From an uncultured Clostridia bacterium (GTDB lineage: Bacteria > Bacillota > Clostridia > Christensenellales > QALW01), in NCBI GenBank assembly GCA_934434555.1, contig CAKRZX010000027.1, positions 1 to 30,041 of the forward strand: 30,041 bases of DNA, read 5' to 3'. Positions 14,094 through 22,624 of the stretch are shown here, piece after piece. Positions within the stretch are counted from its first letter, which is position 1. The number at the start of each line of letters is the position of its first letter. The notes under the pieces are model-generated. The model was not told where the DNA came from, did not search any database, and worked only from the letters and a program-made list of their open reading frames with translations. Position numbers and translations under genes: made by a program.

Positions 14094-14870
14094 CTACATC
14101 ATTTTTTTCATTCTGTCAAGCGCGCCCTTTTCAAGGCGCGAAACCTGTGCCTGCGATATCCCTATGCTTTTTGCAATCTCCATTTGCGTCTTGCCGGAAA
14201 AATACCGCAAAGCAATTATATTATATTCCCTTTTGGTCAGTTTTGTCAACGCCTGTCTTAACGCCAACTGTTCGGTCCATTTTTTTGCGCTGTCTTTCGG
14301 GTCGCTTATCTGGTCAAGCAAAAAAACCTGCTCGCCGCCGTCCTTAAAAACAGGCTCATAAATGGATACTGGGTCGCTTACCGCCTCCAAGGCGCTGTCA
14401 ACCGCAAAAACGTCAACGCCAAGCTCTTTTGCGATATCCGCATTGGTAACTTCGCCGTTTTTGCTAAGCATAAGTTTTTCACGCGTTTTCATTGCGCGGT
14501 ATGCCAAATCCCTTACGGACCTGCTTACGCGGATACTGTTGTTATCCCTTAAAAAGCGGCGTATTTCGCCTATAATCATAGGCACGGCATAGGTTGAAAA
14601 GCGCACGTTGTGGCTTAAATCAAAGTTTTTCACCGCTTTAATCAAGCCGATACTGCCCACCTGGAAAAGGTCGTCGGCGGATTCGTTTCTGTTAAGAAAG
14701 CGCTGCACCACCGACAGCACGAGCCTCAGGTTCGCGTAAATGAATTTCTCTTCCGCCTGCCTGTCGCCCGCTTTGATTTTCTTTATAAGGTCGTCGGTTT
14801 CCTTATTTGAAAGCCGGGGTAATTTTGACGTGTCCACACCGCAAATGCTCACCTTGCCGTAATACTGCAT
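14094..14870 (-). CDS. sigG: RNA polymerase sporulation sigma factor SigG
   Basis: This 258-residue sigma-70 family factor directs late forespore transcription. The N-terminus YYGKVSICGVDTSKLPRLS is the hallmark of SigG, the region used for recognition by its anti-sigma factors. Region 2 includes YANLRLVLSVVQRF, DDLFQVGSIGLIKAVKNFD and RFSTYAVPMIIGEIRRFLRD. Region 3 starts at IRVSRSVRDLAYRA. Region 4 ends with an HTH (MEIAKSIGISQAQVSRLEKGAL). The start follows GGAGG. The usual spoIIGA-sigE neighbours are absent; here it sits between nadE (74-nt gap) and pgsA (8 nt). The gene indicates that the organism is, or descends from, an endospore former. Confidence 0.95.
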   Translation of the reverse strand: MQYYGKVSICGVDTSKLPRLSNKETDDLIKKIKAGDRQAEEKFIYANLRLVLSVVQRFLNRNESADDLFQVGSIGLIKAVKNFDLSHNVRFSTYAVPMIIGEIRRFLRDNNSIRVSRSVRDLAYRAMKTREKLMLSKNGEVTNADIAKELGVDVFAVDSALEAVSDPVSIYEPVFKDGGEQVFLLDQISDPKDSAKKWTEQLALRQALTKLTKREYNIIALRYFSGKTQMEIAKSIGISQAQVSRLEKGALDRMKKMM

Positions 14871-14943
14871 AACATTCCTCCGTTTTTATGTAACGGCGGG
14901 ACGTTTTTTATTATTTGCGGTGTTTTCCGTATTTATACTTGTT

Positions 14944-16884
14944 TCAGATATTCTCCGCCCGTTTTACCCACTGCGCGCTTGACGCGTCACTGGGCATACG
15001 CCAGTCCCCGCGGGGCGAAAGACAGATACTGCCTATCTTTACGCCGTCGGGCAGGCAACTGCGCTTAAACTGCTGGGAGAAAAATCTCTTATAAAAGGTA
15101 ACAAGCCACTTTTTGATTACCGACGGTTCAAAGTCGTTTTCAAAGGCTTTTTTGGCTAAACCGAACACTTTTTCAGGCTCAAACCCGAACCGCACGGTAT
15201 AGTAGAGAAAGAAATCGTGCAGTGCATAGGGACCCACTATTTCCTCGGTCTGCTGCGCAATCTGCCCTTTTTCGTCCGGCGGAAGAAGTTCGGGGCTTAT
15301 CGGAGTATCAAGTATATCGGTTAAAACGGCGGTGCTTTCGGGGAAAATATTATATTCCATAATGCTTGAAATCAGCCACCGCACAAGAGTTTTAGGAACG
15401 CCGCTGTTTACGCCGTACATACTCATGTGGTCGGCGTTGTAGGTGCACCACCCTAAGGCAAGTTCGCTCAAATCGCCCGTTCCCACAACGAAACCGCCGA
15501 TTTTGCCCGCATAATCCATTAAAACCTGTGTGCGCTCCCGCGCCTGTGAGTTTTCAAAGGTTAAATCAAACTTGTTTCTGTCCTGCCCGATATCCTTAAA
15601 ATGCCCTTCAACCGCATTTTTTATGGGAATTTCAAGTTTTGTTACGCCCAACGACTCCATTAAAAGCAGTGAGTTATTGTATGTGCGGTCGGTTGTGCCG
15701 AAACAGGGCATTGTTATGCCCACAACGCTGCCGGGATCTTTGCCCAGGACCCGAGCCGCCTGCGTTGCAACAAGCAGTGCAAGAGTGGAATCAAGTCCGC
15801 CCGAAACACCGATTACGGGACGCGAATTCGTTATTTCCATACGCTTTTTAAGCCCTGCCACCTGCATTGAGAAAATATCTCTGCAACGCTCCGCGCGGTC
15901 TTTTTTCAAAGCCGGCACAAAGGGAAGTTTGTCAACGGTATAAAATTCCGCCGTATTCTCTTTTTCTTTAAGGGGAATATTCACTTTTTGAACCGGGAAA
16001 GAGAAATTCGCGCAACTTTTTGCGTATGTCTTTATTTTCAGCCTGTCGGTACGGATTTTGCCCAAATCAATGTCGCTTACAAGGATATAATCCGAATCCA
16101 CCGTATTGCCGTTTTCTTTAAGAATTCTGCCGTTTTCGCAGATAATACTGTGCCCCGAAAAAATCAGGTCGGTTGTAGATTCGCCCGCTCCTGCCGAAAC
16201 GTAAACATACGCACTTATCTGCCCCGCCGACTGTGAGGAAACAAGCGCCCGCCTGTACGCCCGCTTTGATATGGTTTCGTTGCTTGCCGAAAGATTGATT
16301 ATAACCTCGGCGCCCGAAAGTGCGAGCAGGCTGCCCGGAGGCACCGTTGCCCACAGATCTTCGCAGATTTCAGCGGCAAAGGTAAAATGTCCGCAGTCAA
16401 AAACAATACTGCCTACGGGAATATCCTCACTTTGCACATCTTCCAGCCCGAGGGATTCAGCCGGAACAGAAGTTGTTCTAAGCTCGGAAAGCGACGAAAA
16501 CCAGCGCTGTTCGTAAAATTCGTTATAGTTCGGAATATAAGTTTTGGGCACAAGCCCCGTAACCTTGCCGTTAAAGATTATTGCGGCGCAATTAAAAAGC
16601 CTGTTTTCAATTTCCACGGGAAGTCCAACGGCAATAACCGAATCGATTTCACGGCTTAAAATAACTGTTTCTTTAAGCGAATCAAGCGCGCTTTTTATAA
16701 GCGTGCGCTGAAAGAACAAATCGCCGCAGGTGTAGCCCGTAATGCACAGTTCGGGGAACACCGCCAAATCGGGAGCGTTTTTTTGTAAAGTATATAACAT
16801 TTCCTTGATTCTTTTTGTGTTTGCGCCCGTATCGCCTACGCTTACTTCCGGCACACAGGCGGCAACTCTTATAAATCCGTCCAT
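14944..16884 (-). CDS. nadE: Glutamine-dependent NAD+ synthetase
   Basis: This 646-residue two-domain enzyme converts nicotinic acid adenine dinucleotide to NAD+ using glutamine nitrogen. The N-terminal nitrilase-type glutaminase domain has the catalytic triad E45 (FPELCITGY), K114 (VPKTYIPNY) and C174 (AEICEDLW). The C-terminal NAD synthase domain carries the ATP-pyrophosphatase P-loop SGGLDS (361-366) and the family blocks FVVGTGDLSELALGWCTYNADHMS (split by domain) and PISPELLPP. The length suits the large bacterial form. Its ATG is 9 nt after the upstream gene, whose TAG stop is part of the TAGGAGG ribosome site, implying tight coupling. The gene then continues toward sigG after 74 nt. Confidence 0.97.
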   Translation of the reverse strand: MDGFIRVAACVPEVSVGDTGANTKRIKEMLYTLQKNAPDLAVFPELCITGYTCGDLFFQRTLIKSALDSLKETVILSREIDSVIAVGLPVEIENRLFNCAAIIFNGKVTGLVPKTYIPNYNEFYEQRWFSSLSELRTTSVPAESLGLEDVQSEDIPVGSIVFDCGHFTFAAEICEDLWATVPPGSLLALSGAEVIINLSASNETISKRAYRRALVSSQSAGQISAYVYVSAGAGESTTDLIFSGHSIICENGRILKENGNTVDSDYILVSDIDLGKIRTDRLKIKTYAKSCANFSFPVQKVNIPLKEKENTAEFYTVDKLPFVPALKKDRAERCRDIFSMQVAGLKKRMEITNSRPVIGVSGGLDSTLALLVATQAARVLGKDPGSVVGITMPCFGTTDRTYNNSLLLMESLGVTKLEIPIKNAVEGHFKDIGQDRNKFDLTFENSQARERTQVLMDYAGKIGGFVVGTGDLSELALGWCTYNADHMSMYGVNSGVPKTLVRWLISSIMEYNIFPESTAVLTDILDTPISPELLPPDEKGQIAQQTEEIVGPYALHDFFLYYTVRFGFEPEKVFGLAKKAFENDFEPSVIKKWLVTFYKRFFSQQFKRSCLPDGVKIGSICLSPRGDWRMPSDASSAQWVKRAENI

Positions 16885-16893
16885 ATTGACCTC

Positions 16894-17961
16894 CTAATTT
16901 TTAATGCAGCTTCCGCAAGGCGAATAGCCCGCGTCTTCCGCTTCTTTTTTTGAATTGAAATACTTTCTGTTTTCCTCTTTGGGCAGTGACGGGCAGGACG
17001 GCAAATGATACTTCTTTGAACTCCTGTTGCCTATATACTGCGTGTCGCTTTCGCCAAGCGCCGGAGTACGCTCTTCCGCCGCGGCGGTTACGGTTTCGCC
17101 GCCGAAAGTAAACGTGATTTTGTTTCCGTCGGTTGAGGATAATATTGTTCCCAGTTCGTCGGTGCGGTAATACGTTATGTCCGCCTGTTCAAACTTTTCA
17201 AGTGTTTCCTTGTGCGGGTGACCGTAGGAATTGTCCTTGCCGCAGGAGATTACCGCAAACTGCGGCATAACGCTTCTCAAAAAATAATAACTGCTTGACG
17301 TGTTTGAGCCGTGATGACCCGCCTTTAACACGTTTGCCGACAAATCCGCACCCGTTTCAATCAGCCGAGTTTCGGCATCGCTTTCCAAATCGCCGCAGAA
17401 AAGATATGAAACCGCCCTGAATACCGCTTTAAGTACTATTGAAGTGTTGTTCGTTTCCTCGTCCTCAGCGTCAAGGGGCCATAACGAATATATTTCCGCA
17501 TTTCCGAGCGTCCAGCGCTCACCTGCGGAACAGAGAGTTATTCCGCACTGCTCGTTTGCGCTTTTTACAAAATTTCTGAAACAGGCGCTGTTATATTCCT
17601 TAACGGGCGAAAGCACTTTCTTTACCGTAAACTCCGGAATAATTCCGCCCAAGCCGCCCGCGTGGTCCTCGTGAGCGTGCGTGGCAACAACGTAATCAAG
17701 CGTGTCGATTCCCAGATTCTTTATAAACGCCGTAACCGTGGGCGCGTCCTCTACGTTTCCGCCGTCGATAAGCATACTTTCACCGTTGCAGGTAAGAAAT
17801 ACGGAATCCGCCTGACCCACGTCAATAAAATACACATTAAGTTCGCCGTTTACCGGTTTCGGTGTTTCCCCTCGGTAAAAACGGGAAATGCAGAATGCAC
17901 CCGCAACAAGCACCGCTATAAGCAAAAGCGAAACTGAAATTTTTAAGTTCTTTTTCTTCAT
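16894..17961 (-). CDS. ComEC/Rec2-like metallo-beta-lactamase-fold protein, membrane-anchored
   Basis: This 355-residue protein has an N-terminal signal-anchor (about 8-26) and then a metallo-beta-lactamase fold of the ComEC C-terminal type (VYFIDVGQADS, ATHAHEDHAGG with H95, H97, D99, H100, FCGDLE, KAGHHGSN). The last 45 residues, YIGNRSSKKYHLPSCPS ... YSPCGSC, form an Ada-like small Cys module common on secreted Firmicutes nucleases. The active site faces outside the cell. In ComEC this domain degrades one DNA strand or acts as a hydrolase, so an extracellular nuclease or phosphodiesterase role is likely but unproven. It lacks the ComEC channel domain. A GTGAGGT ribosome site and a TAAAAT box at 17980-17985 precede it, and it is coupled to nadE. 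Confidence 0.85.
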   Translation of the reverse strand: MKKKNLKISVSLLLIAVLVAGAFCISRFYRGETPKPVNGELNVYFIDVGQADSVFLTCNGESMLIDGGNVEDAPTVTAFIKNLGIDTLDYVVATHAHEDHAGGLGGIIPEFTVKKVLSPVKEYNSACFRNFVKSANEQCGITLCSAGERWTLGNAEIYSLWPLDAEDEETNNTSIVLKAVFRAVSYLFCGDLESDAETRLIETGADLSANVLKAGHHGSNTSSSYYFLRSVMPQFAVISCGKDNSYGHPHKETLEKFEQADITYYRTDELGTILSSTDGNKITFTFGGETVTAAAEERTPALGESDTQYIGNRSSKKYHLPSCPSLPKEENRKYFNSKKEAEDAGYSPCGSCIKN

Positions 17962-17979
17962 AAAACAAACCTCACCGAT

Positions 17980-18045
17980 ATTTTAACACAAAAAAATAAA
18001 TTTTGCACTTAAAACGTTGTAAAACGCAAAAAAATATGATAAAAT
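17980..18045. promoter_or_regulatory. Divergent promoter region between the MBL-fold gene and the epimerase-like gene
   Basis: On the plus strand TTGTAA (18017-18022), a 17-nt spacer and TAAAAT (18040-18045) serve the gene at 18079. On the minus strand TAAAAT (17980-17985) with a weak GTGCAA 17 nt upstream serves the gene ending at 16894. The region is very A/T-rich. Confidence 0.6.
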
Positions 18046-18078
18046 ATATTCAAATTTAATGTTTGAGAGGTATTTTTT

Positions 18079-18948
18079 ATGGAACATATGATATCAAACG
18101 GCGAAATAAGCCTTTCCGTTTCCGAAAACGGCGCGGAAATGATGTCAATAAAGAAAGACGGCATTGAGTATCTTTGGCAGGGAAACCCCGAATTTTGGTC
18201 GGGCAGAGCATATAATCTTTTTCCCATTTGCGGCAGGCTGACCGACGGCAAGTACACATTCAAAGGCAAGACCTACGAAATGATGCTTCACGGCTTTGCA
18301 AAACTTTCACTTTTCACCCTTGCCGAAAAGGACGAAAGCTCACTTACGTTTACCTTAAAATCAAACGGGGAAACGAGAAAGATGTATCCTTTTGATTTTG
18401 TTTTAACGGTAAAATACACCCTTGCGGGCGGATGCATTCGTATGGATTATATTGTTAAGAACGCAGGCAACGAGAATATGTTCTTTGCCTTGGGCGGTCA
18501 CCCCGGATTTAATATTCCCCTTGACGGCAAAGGTTCTTTTGAAGACTATTACATTGAATTCCCCGAGAGCTGCGCCCCCCGCGCACTAAAAATGGATAAC
18601 TGCTATATGTCTGATGAAACCGTTCCCTTTGCCCTTGACGGCGGAACGAAATACGCACTTCACCACACAATGTTTGATAACGACGCCATTTTCCTCTGCG
18701 ATATGCCAAAGGAAGTTACATTGAAATCGAACAAAACCGACCGTTCGGTTACGCTTAAATACCCCGATATGAAATATCTGGGCTTGTGGCACAAGCCCCA
18801 AACAACGGCGTCCTATATGTGCATTGAGCCGTGGCTCAGCGTTCCCGCGTACTACAAAAAGGTTGACGACTTTGAAACAAAGCGCGATATGCTTACGCTT
18901 GCCCCGAAAGACGAGTATACAACACATATTGATATTATAATTAAATAG
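18079..18948 (+). CDS. Aldose 1-epimerase family protein (LacX/YeaD-like)
   Basis: This 289-residue beta-sandwich protein of the galactose mutarotase superfamily interconverts anomers of an aldose or sugar phosphate. The GAEMMSIKKDGIEYLWQG opening is typical of the LacX-like branch. Likely active residues include the His in MLHGFAKL and in LGGHPGFN and the Glu in MCIEPW. The length fits. The ribosome site is GAGAGG and the promoter is at 18017-18045. It is monocistronic with a strong terminator at 18952-18985. No sugar transporter or kinase lies beside it, so the substrate cannot be inferred from context. Confidence 0.92.
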   Translation: MEHMISNGEISLSVSENGAEMMSIKKDGIEYLWQGNPEFWSGRAYNLFPICGRLTDGKYTFKGKTYEMMLHGFAKLSLFTLAEKDESSLTFTLKSNGETRKMYPFDFVLTVKYTLAGGCIRMDYIVKNAGNENMFFALGGHPGFNIPLDGKGSFEDYYIEFPESCAPRALKMDNCYMSDETVPFALDGGTKYALHHTMFDNDAIFLCDMPKEVTLKSNKTDRSVTLKYPDMKYLGLWHKPQTTASYMCIEPWLSVPAYYKKVDDFETKRDMLTLAPKDEYTTHIDIIIK

Positions 18949-18951
18949 CGG

Positions 18952-18985
18952 AAAGCGGAAGTTCTTAGGGCTTCCGCTTTTTTTT
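18952..18985 (+). terminator. Terminator of the epimerase-like gene
   Basis: The stem AAAGCGGAAG/CTTCCGCTTT (10 bp) has a 9-nt loop and continues into a long T run, 4 nt after the stop codon. Confidence 0.9.
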
Positions 18986-18991
18986 GTTGCC

Positions 18992-19125
18992 GTAGAGCGG
19001 GGCTTTATGTCCCACCGTTTTCGCGACGGTGAATTTATGCGGAAAAATGGGCGTTTTGCGATATTATAGCCGCCGTAAGCCCTCAATCTTCTTTCGTCCG
19101 CGGCAGCAGCAAGCCGCTGCCCTAC
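18992..19125. repeat. 134-bp structured repeat, copy A
   Basis: It differs from copy B (19219-19352) at only three positions I can see. The ends are imperfect inverted repeats (GTAGAGCGGGG against GCCGCTGCCCTAC). Internal hairpins are GGGGC-TTTAT-GTCCC, CCGT-TTTCGC-GACGG and GCGGC-AGCAGCAA-GCCGC. It contains no ORF. It resembles REP/MITE-like elements scattered in gut Clostridia, and it lies between convergent genes, where such elements collect. Confidence 0.8.
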
Positions 19126-19218
19126 AATCTTAAAACGGATTTTTGATAAAAACATTCTTCGCTGATAAACTTGTCTTTTAACAACACTTATTTTTATGAG
19201 TTCTGTTTGTTTTATACG

Positions 19219-19352
19219 GTAGGGCGGGGCTTTATGTCCCGCCGTTTTCGCGACGGTGAATTTATGCGGAAAAATGGGCGTTTTGCGATATTATAGCCGC
19301 CGTAAGCCCTCAATCTTCTTTCGCCCGCGGCAGCAGCAAGCCGCTGCCCTAC
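19219..19352. repeat. 134-bp structured repeat, copy B
   Basis: A second, almost identical direct copy with the intact end GTAGGGCGGGGC and GCCGCTGCCCTAC. Both copies are followed by AATCTTAAAA, so the duplicated unit may extend about 10 bp further. The 93-bp stretch between the copies shows nothing recognisable. Confidence 0.8.
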
Positions 19353-19437
19353 AATCTTAAAAAAACTGTTGGATAATATAATCTTGTTCGGCAAATTCGC
19401 CTTTACATTCGTCCGCATTGTCTTATTTATTGCCCGC

Positions 19438-19468
19438 AAAAAATAACGGCGAACAACGTCCGCCGTTA
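19438..19468 (-). terminator. Terminator of the ubiquitin-like/GLUG protein gene
   Basis: On the minus strand the stem AACGGCG/CGCCGTT (7 bp) with loop GACGTTGTT is followed by ATTTTTT, 11 nt after the stop codon. Confidence 0.88.
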
Positions 19469-19479
19469 TGTCAAATCAA

Positions 19480-22400
19480 TTAAAACTGCCGTTTTGCTTT
19501 ACTTATATAAAGCAGTGCGCAAGCCGCAAGCGCCGTAAGCGCCAGCGACACGGTAAGCACGCGGTCGCCCAAATTCTCAGGCTTGTTTATCTTCGGCAAA
19601 ACCGTGTCAGTGACTTCGTTTTTGCCGTCTTTATCGGCAAAGCATTTACCGCAATCCTCACAGCGCCAGTACTCAATATTGCCCTCCGAATCCTCGGTGG
19701 GTTCTTTCCTTTCAACGTGAGTAAGATTAAGGTGTCTGTTTCCGTCCGTTTCGCCGAATTCCTCTCCGCAAACCGTGCAGACCGCTTTCTTTACGCAAGT
19801 CGCCCCGTCGCCCGTGTGGTCGGCGTTTACCTTAACCGTTACCCGACACTCGTTGCCCGCAAGGTCACGTGCAACAACCGTCTGTTCGGCTTCCTTTGAA
19901 GAAAGCGTATATTTGCCGCTGTTATCGGGCTGAATCTCTTCTCCGTCAACGGTAACCGACGATATTCCCTCGTTATCCGACACGGTGAATCCGGCTTCCT
20001 TGCAATAAACTTTACCGTTCTCAATGCCGTGAATTTCGGGCAAAACCGTGTCTTTATATCGGGCGGTAAAGGTGATATCCTTATACGCCGTCTTAAAGGA
20101 ATCAAAAGCGATTTCGCCGTTAAACCAACCCGCAAATTCGTAATTTTCTTTTTCCGGTGCAGCGGGCGCAACAGGTCCCGTTCCGCTTATAACCTTAAAG
20201 GTGTTATTTACATCGCCGCAGGAAAACGTAACGTTTACTCTGCGCAAAGATTGCATTTCAAGCGGCATTGCGCGTCTCGGAGTGCCTTTTAACGTAGGCA
20301 GCAAATATGCCGAATCCGTGTCCTGCCAAAGGGAATTTGTCTTAATTTCAAAAGGCAAGGTATATTCCGAATCGGTATACATTTTGCCGTCTGCCGCAAA
20401 GAGGAAGTTAAAATTATCGCTCCTGTTAACGTTTTCGCCGTTTACTTTCATTCCGCCGAACACATAACAGCCCTTTATTTCAACAGCGGGTTCCCCGTCA
20501 ATTCTGCCGACAACGCCGTCCGACCCGCCCTTTGTGTCGATGCAAGAATCAAATACCGTGCAGTTATTCATTTGTGTATCGCTGCCTACGGTATCAATAA
20601 CCGCGCCGCCGCGGCTGAAATCTTCGGGATATACATTGATGTCCTTCACAAGCGAGATGTCCGCCGCAACATAGCAGTCCGAAATTATCGCCGTGCCCTC
20701 AGTCCCCAGAGGAGTATATGTTTCACATGCGATTCCGCCGGCACTATATGCCTGAATACTTCCCGTAAAATAACAGTTTTTTATAATTGCACTGTTATTT
20801 ATAACCGTCGTTATTCCGCCGCAACGGATTCCTTTCAGCCTTGCAGCCGATGTGCAGTTTGTAATGCGCGGAACTGCTCCGTCTGTTCCCTGCAATGTTC
20901 CGCAAATAAGTCCGCCTATTGAAGACATTTCAGTAACAGAGCCTGAAATACTGCCCGAAACAAAACAATTATCCATGGTACTGCCCGTGAACATCAAGGC
21001 AATACCGCTTGCGGCAGGGGCTTCAATATCGCAATCAATAATCCGAACGTTTTTTATATCCGCACGGGCATCAACAGCAAAACTGCCGTATTCGTTTTCG
21101 CGGATTCGCATATTCTTTATTGAAAAACCGCCGCCGTCATAGGACGAAGCCAGTATTTTTATGGGTGTCCAGTCCTCGCCCGCCAAATCGATATCGGCGG
21201 TCTGCACAAAATTATACCCCTCGATTTTGTCATATTGTACGTTTGCTTCCCATTCGTTCAACTGTTTTGCAAGTTGACGCAGTTGTTTTGCGGAACTTAT
21301 ATATACGGTCGAATTTGAAAAATCTATATCCGGCGATTCGCTTACCGGCGCGCTTTTCGTCATATGGCTTACCCATTCGGGCAACGGAAGAGAGCCGTCA
21401 AACCCGGGAAGCCTGTCAGGTGCAAACTTAAAGTTTTTGTCATCGCCGAAAATTTCACGCATTTGTACGGAAAGTTCGCCCGCCGTACAGTAAATGCGGG
21501 TAAAATTGCCGTCGGAAAGCAAACCCTCTCGGGCGTAGCAGTTTATTTCCTTACCGTCGTTTTGCGATTCCCCCGCAACAGCCCCCGCACTCTCGCCGGC
21601 AGATACTTCCTTATTCAGCGCAACAGAATTTTTTATCAGCCCGTTGTTTTCTCCCGCAATGCCGCCCGTCAGATTACCGCCCACGCTTGCCAGCGAGTAG
21701 CAGTTTTCAATTATTCCCGAGTTTGAATAAGCAATGCCGCCCGAATACAGCCCGGCGGAAATATGCCCCGAAGAATACGAAGAACGAACCGTTCCCGAGA
21801 TACGTCCCGCGATGCCGCCCGCGTTCCCGGTTGCGGTTATCATGCCGTCAAAACTGCACCGTTCAATCAATGCATCTTCCGCTATAAAGCCCGCAATGCC
21901 GCCTGTGCAATTTCCAAGCGAAAGAATTTCGGCATTTTTCACGGAACAATTTATGATTTCGCCGCCTTTTCCCGCTTGCGAGGCGATTATGCCCGTATTC
22001 ACTCCCGAGCCGTCCAGTTTCACGTTTTCAAAATTAAGGTTTTTGACCGTTGCAAAGGAAAGATACGAAAAGAACCCGTACTGCCCTGAAATTTTAAGAT
22101 TCTTTATTGCAAACCCGCCGCCGTCATAAGTGCCTTTGAAACTGTCGTTAAGGGGCGTCCACCGCCTATCCGCAAGGTCGATATCGGCAATCTGCACAAA
22201 AGTTGCGTAGCGCCATTTTTTCGTTCCGGACGCGTACGTTTCGCCGGAATTCACCTTTGAAGCAAAGTCAAGAAGTTGGTCGGCGCTTGAAATATAAAAC
22301 ACGTCGCCGGTATTGAAATACAGCGATATTTCAGAATTCTTCTGAACGTTGTAATCTGCAAGAGTACGCCCGTCTTCAAGGAATCTGCCGTTAAATTCAA

Positions 22401-22602
22401 GTATCTGTTCTTCCGGCAATACTCCCGTTTTTTCGCTTATCTTCTGCTTTACGTTTTCGGTGCTGTCGCCCGATTCAACTTCCAGGGCAATTCTTGTATT
22501 TCCCTGAACGACCGCGTAAAGCGCCATAGCCTTTGCCGACAGCGGCAAAAGGCACAGCACAAAGGATAATGCCAAAACAATGCTTATAAGTCGCCGTTTC
22601 AT
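19480..22602 (-). CDS. Secreted GLUG-repeat surface protein with N-terminal ubiquitin-like domain
   Basis: The 1040-residue product starts at ATG 22600-22602 (MKRRLISIV), chosen for GGAGGTGA 4 nt upstream; a start 12 codons earlier has no site. A signal peptide (1-25) is followed at about 27-96 by a ubiquitin-like domain (ENVKQKISEK, LEDGRTLADYNVQK). By my hand alignment 32 of 57 residues match ubiquitin 15-71. The I44 position is E69, K48 is R73, K63 is K88, and the GG tail is missing. Two blocks of about 330 residues follow (from 101 and 433), each starting VYISSA and containing DIDLA..WTP and then GLUG-type repeats (GGIAG). After them come an InlB-like B-repeat (YEFAGWFNG), a Cys module (CVKKAVCTVCG) and a C-terminal membrane span with KAKRQF tail and no clear LPxTG. 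It is probably surface-displayed. It lies 22 nt after the collagen-like gene, so the two form one operon. Confidence 0.88.
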   Translation of the reverse strand: MKRRLISIVLALSFVLCLLPLSAKAMALYAVVQGNTRIALEVESGDSTENVKQKISEKTGVLPEEQILEFNGRFLEDGRTLADYNVQKNSEISLYFNTGDVFYISSADQLLDFASKVNSGETYASGTKKWRYATFVQIADIDLADRRWTPLNDSFKGTYDGGGFAIKNLKISGQYGFFSYLSFATVKNLNFENVKLDGSGVNTGIIASQAGKGGEIINCSVKNAEILSLGNCTGGIAGFIAEDALIERCSFDGMITATGNAGGIAGRISGTVRSSYSSGHISAGLYSGGIAYSNSGIIENCYSLASVGGNLTGGIAGENNGLIKNSVALNKEVSAGESAGAVAGESQNDGKEINCYAREGLLSDGNFTRIYCTAGELSVQMREIFGDDKNFKFAPDRLPGFDGSLPLPEWVSHMTKSAPVSESPDIDFSNSTVYISSAKQLRQLAKQLNEWEANVQYDKIEGYNFVQTADIDLAGEDWTPIKILASSYDGGGFSIKNMRIRENEYGSFAVDARADIKNVRIIDCDIEAPAASGIALMFTGSTMDNCFVSGSISGSVTEMSSIGGLICGTLQGTDGAVPRITNCTSAARLKGIRCGGITTVINNSAIIKNCYFTGSIQAYSAGGIACETYTPLGTEGTAIISDCYVAADISLVKDINVYPEDFSRGGAVIDTVGSDTQMNNCTVFDSCIDTKGGSDGVVGRIDGEPAVEIKGCYVFGGMKVNGENVNRSDNFNFLFAADGKMYTDSEYTLPFEIKTNSLWQDTDSAYLLPTLKGTPRRAMPLEMQSLRRVNVTFSCGDVNNTFKVISGTGPVAPAAPEKENYEFAGWFNGEIAFDSFKTAYKDITFTARYKDTVLPEIHGIENGKVYCKEAGFTVSDNEGISSVTVDGEEIQPDNSGKYTLSSKEAEQTVVARDLAGNECRVTVKVNADHTGDGATCVKKAVCTVCGEEFGETDGNRHLNLTHVERKEPTEDSEGNIEYWRCEDCGKCFADKDGKNEVTDTVLPKINKPENLGDRVLTVSLALTALAACALLYISKAKRQF

Positions 22603-22624
22603 AAAATCACCTCCGAAAAATTTT

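Noticed and set aside
14871..14943. Possible SigF/SigG-type promoter before sigG (GTATA ... CAAATAATA)
   Set aside because: The -10 element deviates from CATnnTA at several positions; too weak to annotate.
19480..19600. Sortase LPxTG signal at the C-terminus of the GLUG protein (LPKIN, PENLGD before the membrane span)
   Set aside because: The hydrophobic span and basic tail fit, but no canonical motif is present, so only a membrane anchor is supported.
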